Shown: piece after piece, positions 44,455 to 51,407 of the stretch
How positions within the stretch are numbered: position 1 is the stretch's first letter
Layout of the letters: each line of letters begins with the position of its first letter
Assembly (NCBI RefSeq): GCF_002441655.1
Contig: NZ_JXJU01000002.1
Location: 62,001-126,000 of the forward strand
Source: Lactococcus fujiensis JCM 16395
GTDB taxonomy: Bacteria; Bacillota; Bacilli; Lactobacillales; Streptococcaceae
Direction of reading: 5' to 3'
Length of the DNA: 64,000 nt
The notes under the pieces: model-generated
Databases searched by the model: none
What the model was told of the DNA's origin: nothing
Seen by the model: only the letters and a program-made list of their open reading frames with translations
Translations under genes and position numbers: made by a program

Positions 44455-46272
44455 ATGTGTGGTATTGTTGGTGTTGTTGGTTCACGAAACGCAACAGATA
44501 TTTTAATGCAAGGACTTGAAAAACTTGAATATCGCGGCTATGATTCAGCAGGAATTTTTGTAACAGGAAAAAATAAAAAATCGAAATTGGTTAAATCGGT
44601 AGGTCGCATTGAGACACTTCGTGAGAAAATTGGTATTGATGTGGCTGGCACAACAGGAATTGGTCATACTCGATGGGCAACTCATGGTAAACCAACTGAA
44701 GATAATGCTCACCCACATGCTTCAACTTCGGGTAGATTTGTTCTGGTGCATAATGGCGTAATCGAAAATTTCGTTGAATTACACAACGAATATTTGACTG
44801 ATGATATTTTCAAAGGTCAAACTGATACCGAAATTGCGGTTCATTTGATTGCTCTATTTGTTGAAAAAGATGGGTTGACCACACTTGATGCTTTCAAAAA
44901 AGCATTGGGCTTAATCCAAGGGTCATATGCTTTCGCATTGATGGATGCCAATGAGCCCGATACAATATACGTGGCAAAAAACAAATCACCACTGCTTATC
45001 GGTTTGGGAGACGGCTATAATATGGTCTGTTCTGATGCCATGGCCATGATTCGTGAAACTTCGGAATTCATGGAAATCCATGATCAAGAACTGGTTATTC
45101 TCAAAAATGACTCTGTCCTAGTGACAGATTATGCTGGTAATAAAATTGAACGTGATTCATACACGGCTGAGCTTGATCTTTCCGATATTGGAAAAGGAAC
45201 ATACCCTTTCTATATGCTCAAAGAAATTGATGAACAACCAACTGTAATGCGCCATTTGATTTCAACTTATGCTGATGCAAATGGTAAAATGAAAGTGGCA
45301 CCGGAAATTGTTGAATCTGTTCAAAAGGCCGATCGGATTTATATTATTGCTGCTGGTACATCTTATAATGCTGGTTTTGGTGCAAAGACGATGCTTGAAG
45401 AATTGACGAATACACCAGTCGAACTTGGTTTAGCAAGTGAATGGGGCTATGACATGCCCCTCCTGTCTGCACATCCTTTCTTTATATTCCTTACACAATC
45501 TGGAGAAACAGCAGATAGTCGTCAAGTGCTTGTCAAAGTCAATGAACTCGGTTTACCATCACTGACAATCACAAATGTTCCGGGCTCAACCTTATCCCGT
45601 GAAGCCACCTATACATTGCTGATCGGTGCAGGACCAGAGATTGCTGTTGCATCTACTAAAGCATACACAGGACAAATTGCCACGCTTGCTTTCTTGGCAA
45701 AAGCAGTTGGCGAAGCTGAGGGCAATACAAAAGCCTTTGAATTTGACTTGGTGACTGAGTTGTCATTGGTCGCTCAATCCATCGAGGCCACATTGTCTGA
45801 AAAAGAAAAGATTGGTGAAATTGTTGCAAAAAACCTCTTGACAACGCGCAATGCTTTCTATATTGGCCGAAAACAAGATTATTTTGTTGCTATGGAAGCA
45901 AGTCTAAAACTCAAAGAGATTTCTTATGTCCAATGTGAAGGTTTTGCAGCTGGTGAATTGAAGCACGGAACAATTTCTTTGATTGAAAAAGGTACACCGG
46001 TAATCGCCTTAATTTCGAACAATGAGAAAGTGGCCCTCCATACACGTGGAAACGTCATGGAAACTGTTGCGCGTGGTGCATCGGCAATAATTATTGCTGA
46101 AGATGGAGCAAGTCGAGCAGACGATGATATTATCGTTAACGCTGTTCATCCTTACTTGTCGGCCATCTCGATGATCATTCCAACGCAATTAATTGCTTAT
46201 GAGACATCCTTCCAACGTGGACTTGACGTCGATAAACCTCGTAATCTTGCGAAAGCAGTTACCGTTGAATAA
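44455..46272 (+). CDS. glmS: Glutamine--fructose-6-phosphate aminotransferase
   Basis: GlmS makes glucosamine-6-phosphate from fructose-6-phosphate and glutamine, the entry to cell-wall amino sugars. The protein has 605 aa. The N-terminal MCGIVGVVG carries the nucleophilic Cys2 of the glutaminase domain, and two SIS domains follow (AAGTSYNAG, LTQSGETADSRQ, IASTKAYTGQ-like ASTKAYTGQIA). The C-terminus ends DKPRNLAKAVTVE as in the family. AGGAGA lies before the ATG. Control by amino-sugar state is expected from the operator set upstream. Confidence 0.97.
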   Translation: MCGIVGVVGSRNATDILMQGLEKLEYRGYDSAGIFVTGKNKKSKLVKSVGRIETLREKIGIDVAGTTGIGHTRWATHGKPTEDNAHPHASTSGRFVLVHNGVIENFVELHNEYLTDDIFKGQTDTEIAVHLIALFVEKDGLTTLDAFKKALGLIQGSYAFALMDANEPDTIYVAKNKSPLLIGLGDGYNMVCSDAMAMIRETSEFMEIHDQELVILKNDSVLVTDYAGNKIERDSYTAELDLSDIGKGTYPFYMLKEIDEQPTVMRHLISTYADANGKMKVAPEIVESVQKADRIYIIAAGTSYNAGFGAKTMLEELTNTPVELGLASEWGYDMPLLSAHPFFIFLTQSGETADSRQVLVKVNELGLPSLTITNVPGSTLSREATYTLLIGAGPEIAVASTKAYTGQIATLAFLAKAVGEAEGNTKAFEFDLVTELSLVAQSIEATLSEKEKIGEIVAKNLLTTRNAFYIGRKQDYFVAMEASLKLKEISYVQCEGFAAGELKHGTISLIEKGTPVIALISNNEKVALHTRGNVMETVARGASAIIIAEDGASRADDDIIVNAVHPYLSAISMIIPTQLIAYETSFQRGLDVDKPRNLAKAVTVE

Positions 46273-46288
46273 GTTATGATTTGATAGA

Positions 46289-46316
46289 TAAAAAAAGGGC
46301 ATTGCCCTTTTTTATT
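46289..46316. terminator. Terminator between glmS and histidine kinase gene
   Basis: AAAAAAGGGC-ATT-GCCCTTTTTT is symmetric and serves both convergent genes. Confidence 0.9.
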
Positions 46317-46320
46317 TGTT

Positions 46321-47883
46321 TTAGAGTTTAACAGTAAAAGTGGTTCCTTTTCCAATGACTGAAACAACGTCAACTTTCCCCCCCAAATCAGTTACATTTT
46401 TCTGAACGATAGCAAGTCCTAAACCAGTTCCTGGTACCTGTGAACGGCTTTCATCTGCTCGATAGAAGCGGTCGAATATTCTTTCTTTTTGAATCTCGGT
46501 TAAGCCATGACCATTATCAGTAACCGAGAAAATCAGGCGACCTTTAACGGAAGTCAGACTGACAAAAATTTTGCCGCCTTCTTGAGTATATTTAATGGCA
46601 TTTTCAATAAGATTTTCAAAAATACTATGAATCATCGGCTCATTCGTTTTGATTTTTACTGGTTCAATTTGTGTTTCAAGTTGCAACTGACGCTCTTGGA
46701 TTTGTGGCATCGAAAAGTTTAAAATACCTTGAATTAGAAGCGCAGCATCTAATTTCTTTTTCTCCACACGATGATTTTGTTTGGTTAAGAGCAGAGTATC
46801 ATGAACGAGGTTCATCAATCGGTTGGTTTCTTTATTAATAATTGCAGCAAAATTTTGACGTTCCTCTTTTGAAAGATTGTCATTTTCAAGAAGTTCTGCA
46901 AATCCTTTAATTGAAGTAAGGGGAGTTTTAAGTTCGTGACTCACATTGGCAATGAAAGTGTTATGTGCTTCCAATGTTTTTTGATAACGAGTAATGTCCA
47001 TCATGGTCACGATAAAACGATTATCTAGTTCTGGCAAAGGTGTAATTCTGACCTGATAATAGGCGGATAATTGTTCAAAGTAAAAAACTTTTTCCTGGAT
47101 ATCAGGATGCAACATTTTATCAACCAAGAAACGCAAAAATTCGGCATAAGGACTAAATATATCCAAGTTTTGTGTATCGGAAAAATCATTTTTGAATACC
47201 GCATTTGTTTTGCGGATGCTACCTTTACCATTGTATACAAAAATAGGGAATGAAAAGAATTCAATGAATTCATAGAGGTTTTCTTTTTTCTCAGCATGTG
47301 ACAAAAGTTGACGTTGAATGGTTTCACCGAGATGATTTAACGCGACCGAGATACGGTCCGTATCGTCCCCAATTAAATAGGACTGAGTAAGAGGACTTCG
47401 TTCAATATTTTTAATTTTCGCGATGATATTTTGAGTGAAGACATAGTTTCGCCGACTCCGTTCAACGGTAATCACACCAAATGTCAAATAAATGAGAAGG
47501 GCAAAGAAAATAATTAATGAATTAATGAAGAATGTTTGCGTCCGGTCTTGTGTCACCTTCAAATAGCCCTTTATTTGGCCATCTTCGTAAATTGGCGAGG
47601 TTAAAATAATAGAACCAGAAGACAACTGCCGTGAGTAGGGTGCCCCCTCGGCAATTTTCAATGTGTCATCATTTTTAACATTGGATTTAAAAACTTCATA
47701 ATTCGATGGTAATTGCGCATTAGGATTTTTTTCTAGAAATAATTGGACACGATTTGAAGCATCTAAAGCACGATTGGTGTCATTTCCTAAGAGATGCTGA
47801 TTGATCGCGATTAGTAAAGCAATATTGACAACAATATAAACAATCGTAATAATAATGATATTTCTGCGTTTAATCTTTTTCAT
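46321..47883 (-). CDS. PhoR-like sensor histidine kinase
   Basis: Membrane sensor kinase of 520 aa. It has a transmembrane helix near residues 8-28, an extracellular domain of about 90 residues, a second helix near 125-145, a HAMP-like linker, a PAS region (FFSFPIFVYNGKGSIRKTN), the phospho-acceptor H-box FIANVSHELKTPLTSIKGF, and the ATPase motifs NLIENAIKYT, DNGHGLT and GTGLGLAIV. The layout resembles PhoR/WalK kinases. The ATG at 47883 is chosen, because the longer frame begins with TTG. It overlaps the response regulator gene by 14 bases. The signal is unknown; a direct repeat of TTTACA before the operon suggests a PhoPR-like system. Confidence 0.9.
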   Translation of the reverse strand: MKKIKRRNIIIITIVYIVVNIALLIAINQHLLGNDTNRALDASNRVQLFLEKNPNAQLPSNYEVFKSNVKNDDTLKIAEGAPYSRQLSSGSIILTSPIYEDGQIKGYLKVTQDRTQTFFINSLIIFFALLIYLTFGVITVERSRRNYVFTQNIIAKIKNIERSPLTQSYLIGDDTDRISVALNHLGETIQRQLLSHAEKKENLYEFIEFFSFPIFVYNGKGSIRKTNAVFKNDFSDTQNLDIFSPYAEFLRFLVDKMLHPDIQEKVFYFEQLSAYYQVRITPLPELDNRFIVTMMDITRYQKTLEAHNTFIANVSHELKTPLTSIKGFAELLENDNLSKEERQNFAAIINKETNRLMNLVHDTLLLTKQNHRVEKKKLDAALLIQGILNFSMPQIQERQLQLETQIEPVKIKTNEPMIHSIFENLIENAIKYTQEGGKIFVSLTSVKGRLIFSVTDNGHGLTEIQKERIFDRFYRADESRSQVPGTGLGLAIVQKNVTDLGGKVDVVSVIGKGTTFTVKL

Positions 47884-48577
47884 CCGTAAAAGTGTACCCA
47901 AACCCTCGTTTAGTTTTAATATATTCGTTATCTAATTTTTTTCTTATCTTTGAAATGAGCACATCAATGGTCCTTGTTTCCGCCACATCCGAAATTCCCC
48001 AGAAATGTTTTAATAATTCTTCTCTGGTGACAACCTCATCCTTCCTTTGAATGAGGAGTTCTAAGATTTCAAATTCTCTTTTGGTCAAATCCAGAAGATG
48101 GTCATCAAAGCTAACTTCTTTACGATGATAATCCAGAGTTAACCTTGAATTAGAATAAAGCGATATTGCCGAATTTGTTTCTTCTTTAAGTACTGGCCTG
48201 CTTTGATTGTACATCTGTGAGCGTCGAATAAGTGCGTTTCCTCGAACGACGATTTCTTTCATTGGGGTCGATTTATCAAGGTATTCATCAGAACCTGCTT
48301 GAAGTCCTAATAGCTTGACTTCATCATCATCGCGAGCCGTTAATATTAGAATTGGAGTAAAGTTGCCTTTTTTTCTTAAAATTTCGGTAACCTCAATTCC
48401 GTCATATTCGGGCATCATCAGGTCTAATAAAATTAAATCGAATGGTTTTTTTCGTGCCAAATCAAGCGCTTGCTTACCATCAGACGCGGTTGTAACCTCA
48501 AAATCATGTTGCCTAAAATTATAAGAAAGAAGAGTGAGGATCGATCGATCGTCATCTGCAATTAAAATTCTTTTCAT
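47870..48577 (-). CDS. OmpR/PhoB-family response regulator
   Basis: Response regulator of 235 aa. The receiver has the acidic pair DDDRS near residue 8, the phospho-acceptor Asp in LILLDLMMPEYDG near 54, and the Lys in YLDKSTPMKE. A PhoB/OmpR winged helix makes up the last 100 residues (LTKREFEILELLIQRK...VLISKIRKKLD). The -10 TATAAT (48589-48584) is six bases from the ATG and preceded by TG; no Shine-Dalgarno is seen, so the mRNA is probably leaderless. The kinase gene overlaps its end. Confidence 0.93.
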   Translation of the reverse strand: MKRILIADDDRSILTLLSYNFRQHDFEVTTASDGKQALDLARKKPFDLILLDLMMPEYDGIEVTEILRKKGNFTPILILTARDDDEVKLLGLQAGSDEYLDKSTPMKEIVVRGNALIRRSQMYNQSRPVLKEETNSAISLYSNSRLTLDYHRKEVSFDDHLLDLTKREFEILELLIQRKDEVVTREELLKHFWGISDVAETRTIDVLISKIRKKLDNEYIKTKRGFGYTFTDEKD

Positions 48578-48583
48578 AGCCCA

Positions 48584-48654
48584 ATTATATCAAAAAACTT
48601 GTCTATCCGTCGAATTCTTTTTTACGAAATAAGCTGATTTACAATCTGTTTACA
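48584..48654 (-). promoter_or_regulatory. Promoter and Pho-box-like repeats before the two-component genes
   Basis: On the minus strand there is TGATATAAT (48592-48584). Upstream, TTTACA occurs twice on the plus strand exactly 11 bp apart (48638-48643 and 48649-48654), a spacing like the direct repeats bound by PhoB/PhoP regulators. This would allow self-regulation. Confidence 0.5.
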
Positions 48655-48748
48655 TTAAGTCCATTAAAGGATACAAAACAAAAAGTACCTACTATTCTAA
48701 AGCAGATACATTTACTGTGCGGGGGTGCTAGACATGAGCTAAAACTCC

Positions 48749-48904
48749 TTATACTATTTTTTCGAGATTTTGAACAGCCTCTTCGATGGTTGCCCCATAA
48801 CCACTAATGTTAAAATTATCAGTCAAGTAGGCTTCGAAGGTGTTGTTTGCAGTATTGAGTACGAGATTGTACTCAAAACTTTTATTTTTATTTGTGAATG
48901 TCAT
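48749..48904 (-). CDS. Small hypothetical protein (51 aa)
   Basis: A 51-residue soluble protein starting MTFTNKNKSFEY and ending ATIEEAVQNLEKIV. GAAAGGAGAA lies six bases before the ATG at 48904; the frame is open to 49000 but the longer form lacks a ribosome site. The C-terminal helix resembles the end of HicB-like or similar small beta-alpha proteins, but this is too short to assign. Not recognised beyond that. An inverted repeat lies upstream (48977-49019). Confidence 0.6.
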   Translation of the reverse strand: MTFTNKNKSFEYNLVLNTANNTFEAYLTDNFNISGYGATIEEAVQNLEKIV

Positions 48905-48976
48905 TTTGCATTCTCCTTTCTTTTTACTAACGAAAGGGCTATAACTATTCCAAACGAAATTCCTAAATACTATTGT

Positions 48977-49019
48977 AACACAATAGATACGAAATATCAA
49001 TTTATCTGTATATTGTGTT
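48977..49019. repeat. Inverted repeat upstream of the small protein gene
   Basis: AACACAATA (48977-48985) and TATTGTGTT (49011-49019) are perfect inverted copies 25 bp apart. They may be operator half-sites; the ATATTGTGT half also resembles half an NrdR box. Confidence 0.45.
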
Positions 49020-49150
49020 TTATTGTGGCGCTTACAGTTTCTTGATTACAAATAACTTGAGCGATGAATTTTGCATTTGAAAATAACCATGTGATAGTGG
49101 TTTTTATCTTTAAGATTGCCTTAATTGTCTTTCTTTTTTTCATAGCAATG

Positions 49151-49159
49151 TGATATAAT
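49151..49159 (+). promoter_or_regulatory. Extended -10 promoter of the YbjQ-like gene
   Basis: TGATATAAT lies 79 bases before the ATG. The leader is about 70 bases and has a GGAG ribosome site. Confidence 0.55.
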
Positions 49160-49238
49160 AAAATTACAACAAACAAAAAAAGTCCAGGGTATAAAATTAG
49201 GTCCCACGGTCACTTACGATGAAAAGGAGCTTACAAAA

Positions 49239-49571
49239 ATGAATGATTTTATCATTGTAACCAGTAATGAGGTAGCGGGTTATCAAATTACAGATGTTTT
49301 TGGTGAGGTCTTCGGACTAACGACACGCTCAAGGAATATGTTCTCTAGTGCTGGACAACAATTAAAAACGGTTGTAGGTGGAGAAATTAACGGCTACACA
49401 AAACTTCAACATGAAACGAGAGAAATGTCGATAGAACGAATGAAAGAAGAAGCAATTGGAAAGGGAGCAAACGCAATCGTAGCAATGCGCTTTGATTCAT
49501 CCACATTTCAAAACGTTGATTCAGTTGTCGCATATGGAACAGCTGTGAAAATCGAAAAAAAACACATATAA
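49239..49571 (+). CDS. YbjQ/DUF74-family protein
   Basis: A 110-residue cytosolic protein of the YbjQ (DUF74) family, which forms pentamers and is sometimes called heavy-metal binding although the function is not proven. The N-terminal half has GYQITDVFGEVFGLTTRSRN, and the second half EEAIGKGANAIVAMRFDSS, both typical. The ribosome site AAAAGGAG precedes the ATG. It stands alone between the two-component system and ssrA, with convergent ssrA behind it. Confidence 0.9.
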   Translation: MNDFIIVTSNEVAGYQITDVFGEVFGLTTRSRNMFSSAGQQLKTVVGGEINGYTKLQHETREMSIERMKEEAIGKGANAIVAMRFDSSTFQNVDSVVAYGTAVKIEKKHI

Positions 49572-49644
49572 TTCACAGCCACCATTTGTGATATGTTATG
49601 AATGTGTAATCAATTATTTTTTTCAAAGCTAAAGACATTTATTA

Positions 49645-49673
49645 GAAAAACCGCACTTTTTGTGCGGTTTTTC
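49645..49673. terminator. Terminator between YbjQ-like gene and ssrA
   Basis: GAAAAACCGCAC and GTGCGGTTTTTC form a perfect 12-bp stem with a T loop. It is symmetric and ends both the plus-strand gene and the minus-strand tmRNA. Confidence 0.9.
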
Positions 49674-49675
49674 TA

Positions 49676-50031
49676 TGGAGGCGAGGGGACTTGAACCCCT
49701 GTCCAAACACCTTGCTACATCAACGTCTACAACTATAGGGCTTTCTAAAATTTAATCAACCATCAAAGTCAACCTCAAAGAGCAATGATTGACGATTCTT
49801 ATGAATCTCTTATTTTACGCTAAGAAAACGTAAAATCGTATCTGACTAAAAGTTTAGACCTTCAAATGACCATCAGTGAATCAAAATCGGGCACGCAGGC
49901 TGTTTTTTAGGCAGCGAATGCGTAATTGTTTGTGTTATTTTTTGCAGTTATATTTCTGCGACAGATTATCCTGGTGTCAGCAGCAGTTGCAGTTCATGCG
50001 CGACAATGCCTGTCGAATCCGAAACGCCCCC
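49676..50031 (-). ncRNA. ssrA: Transfer-messenger RNA (tmRNA)
   Basis: tmRNA rescues stalled ribosomes. The 5' end GGGGGCG (50031-50025) pairs with CGCCTCC next to the CCA 3' end (49678-49676) as a 7-bp acceptor stem. The T-arm reads GGTTCAAGTCCC, and the 5' part has TTTCGGATTCGACAGGC, common to Lactococcus and Streptococcus tmRNA. The tag frame begins with resume codon GCA and reads AKNNTNNYAFAA before TAA. The length is 356 bases. A TGCTATAAT promoter lies upstream on the minus strand (50054-50046), and RNase P should trim the short leader. Confidence 0.95.
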
Positions 50032-50061
50032 GTTTCGTATAATATATTATAGCATATTAAG

Positions 50062-50105
50062 GCAATTATTTTATTGTTTTAAAAAGAAAACAATAAAATA
50101 ATTGC
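50062..50105. repeat. Perfect 19-bp inverted repeat between ssrA and ylxM
   Basis: The arms at 50062-50080 and 50087-50105 are exact inverted copies separated by 6 bases. They are AT-rich but end in GC. No U-run follows on the minus strand, so it is not a standard terminator. Confidence 0.8.
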
Positions 50106-50110
50106 AAGGA

Positions 50111-50140
50111 GATAAAAAAGCTACACTGCCAGTAGCTTTA
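50111..50140 (-). terminator. Terminator of ylxM
   Basis: AAAGCTAC and GTAGCTTT pair around a 7-base loop and are followed on the minus strand by a T-run. The ylxM stop codon is at the base of the stem. Confidence 0.8.
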
Positions 50141-50473
50141 AAATTCTTCTTCATCAATTTTTTGAATTTCACGGAGCTGTTCAATTAAATCTCGGTCATC
50201 TTCGTATTTTTCAATCAATTGATCTAATATTTGATTGCGAATAACATAGTTGGAGAACAAATGCAATTTTTCTTCATAACTTTCCAAAACTTTTTCTGTA
50301 CGCTTGATATTATCGTACACGGCTTGTCGACTGACATTGAATTGCTCAGCGATTTCGGCCAAACTATAATCATCGGCATAATAGAGTTCAATGTAATTCA
50401 TTTGTTTATCGGTTAATAAGGTCGCATAAAACTCAAAAAGAGTATTCATGCGATTCGTTTTTTCAATTTCCAT
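50138..50473 (-). CDS. ylxM: YlxM/p13 family helix-turn-helix protein (UPF0122)
   Basis: A 111-residue protein with a sigma-factor-like helix-turn-helix ([26 protein letters not shown], about residues 34-60) and acidic helices at the end. YlxM usually precedes ffh and works with the signal recognition particle in streptococci. Here the downstream neighbour is ssrA, not ffh, so the gene stands apart from its normal partner. AGGATCC lies just before the ATG, which supports the chosen start. Confidence 0.9.
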   Translation of the reverse strand: MEIEKTNRMNTLFEFYATLLTDKQMNYIELYYADDYSLAEIAEQFNVSRQAVYDNIKRTEKVLESYEEKLHLFSNYVIRNQILDQLIEKYEDDRDLIEQLREIQKIDEEEF

Positions 50474-50584
50474 AGGATCCTCACCAAATTTTGATGCTAT
50501 CGGTTAGATATTTTCAAAATATTATGTTCTTTACTATTGTATCATAAAAGTTGAACATTTTTGGTGGCACCATTAAACAACGGA

Positions 50585-51214
50585 TCAGGGGTCATATTTT
50601 GTAAGTTGGAAATTTTCAATCATTTGAATAATTTTTTGAGCATATGTTGGATCGGTAGCATAACCTGAGGCGTATAAGGCATTGGCAGCGGATTTGTAAT
50701 CTTTTGCGGCGATGACAGAAGCATACTGTTTAGAATTCCAGCTTGTTCCCTTGGTCATTAATGTCGTGTGAGCATCTACCGATTCAACGTCAGAAGCGTA
50801 TGTTCGAAACTTGCCTGAGATAGTTAGCCATTGACCTGAAACGTATTCCTGTGTCTCTAAATTGACCGAGGGAACATTTCCATAAGCCTTGATTCCAAAG
50901 AGGTTGTGATATTGACTGGCTAGTTTAGATTGTCCAAAATTGGATTCAAGGCTTGCTTGGGCAATTACAATAGAGGGGAGAACACCACTTTTATGATAAG
51001 CAGCCTGAGCAAGTGGAACCATTTTTTTTATGAATTGGGCTTCGATTTCTTGTTGGGTTGGAGCAGTTACAGTTGTAGAACGTTGCTGTCCTTTCAATTG
51101 ATCACTTGAAATTTTATAAATAGAAAAAATAATCAATAAAGCGAGGACCAATTGAGCAAGCCTTTTGGACAATTTTGTCTTTTTAACTCGTTTTTTTCGA
51201 TTTTGTTTTGGCAT
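50585..51214 (-). CDS. Secreted N-acetylglucosaminidase (AcmC-like)
   Basis: A peptidoglycan hydrolase of GH73 type, 209 aa. A basic N-terminus (residues 1-20) is followed by a hydrophobic helix that may be a signal peptide or membrane anchor (about 21-35). The catalytic domain has the general-acid Glu in QASLESNFGQS near residue 90 and the FGIKAYGN and KFRTYAS motifs. There are no LysM repeats, so it resembles lactococcal AcmC rather than AcmA. The -10-like TGTTAAACT is six bases before the ATG without ribosome site. Confidence 0.88.
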   Translation of the reverse strand: MPKQNRKKRVKKTKLSKRLAQLVLALLIIFSIYKISSDQLKGQQRSTTVTAPTQQEIEAQFIKKMVPLAQAAYHKSGVLPSIVIAQASLESNFGQSKLASQYHNLFGIKAYGNVPSVNLETQEYVSGQWLTISGKFRTYASDVESVDAHTTLMTKGTSWNSKQYASVIAAKDYKSAANALYASGYATDPTYAQKIIQMIENFQLTKYDP

Positions 51215-51355
51215 ATGGACAGTTTAACATAATTTTGATTGGCTATGGAGAAATATACCTGTTTCTGATAATTTCTCTAAGAAATTTAATGATAACGCTT
51301 TATTTTTTCAGTTTAATTTAAGAAAAGTTAATTAGAATAGTCAAGTAGAGAACAA

Positions 51356-51391
51356 GAAAAAGTACCCATTACGGTGATTGGGTACTTTTTT
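51356..51391. terminator. Terminator downstream of the MucBP protein gene
   Basis: AAAAAGTACCC and GGGTACTTTTT form an 11-bp stem with a 12-base loop. It can act on both strands. Confidence 0.85.
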
Positions 51392-51407
51392 GTTTATTCC
51401 GGGCTGT

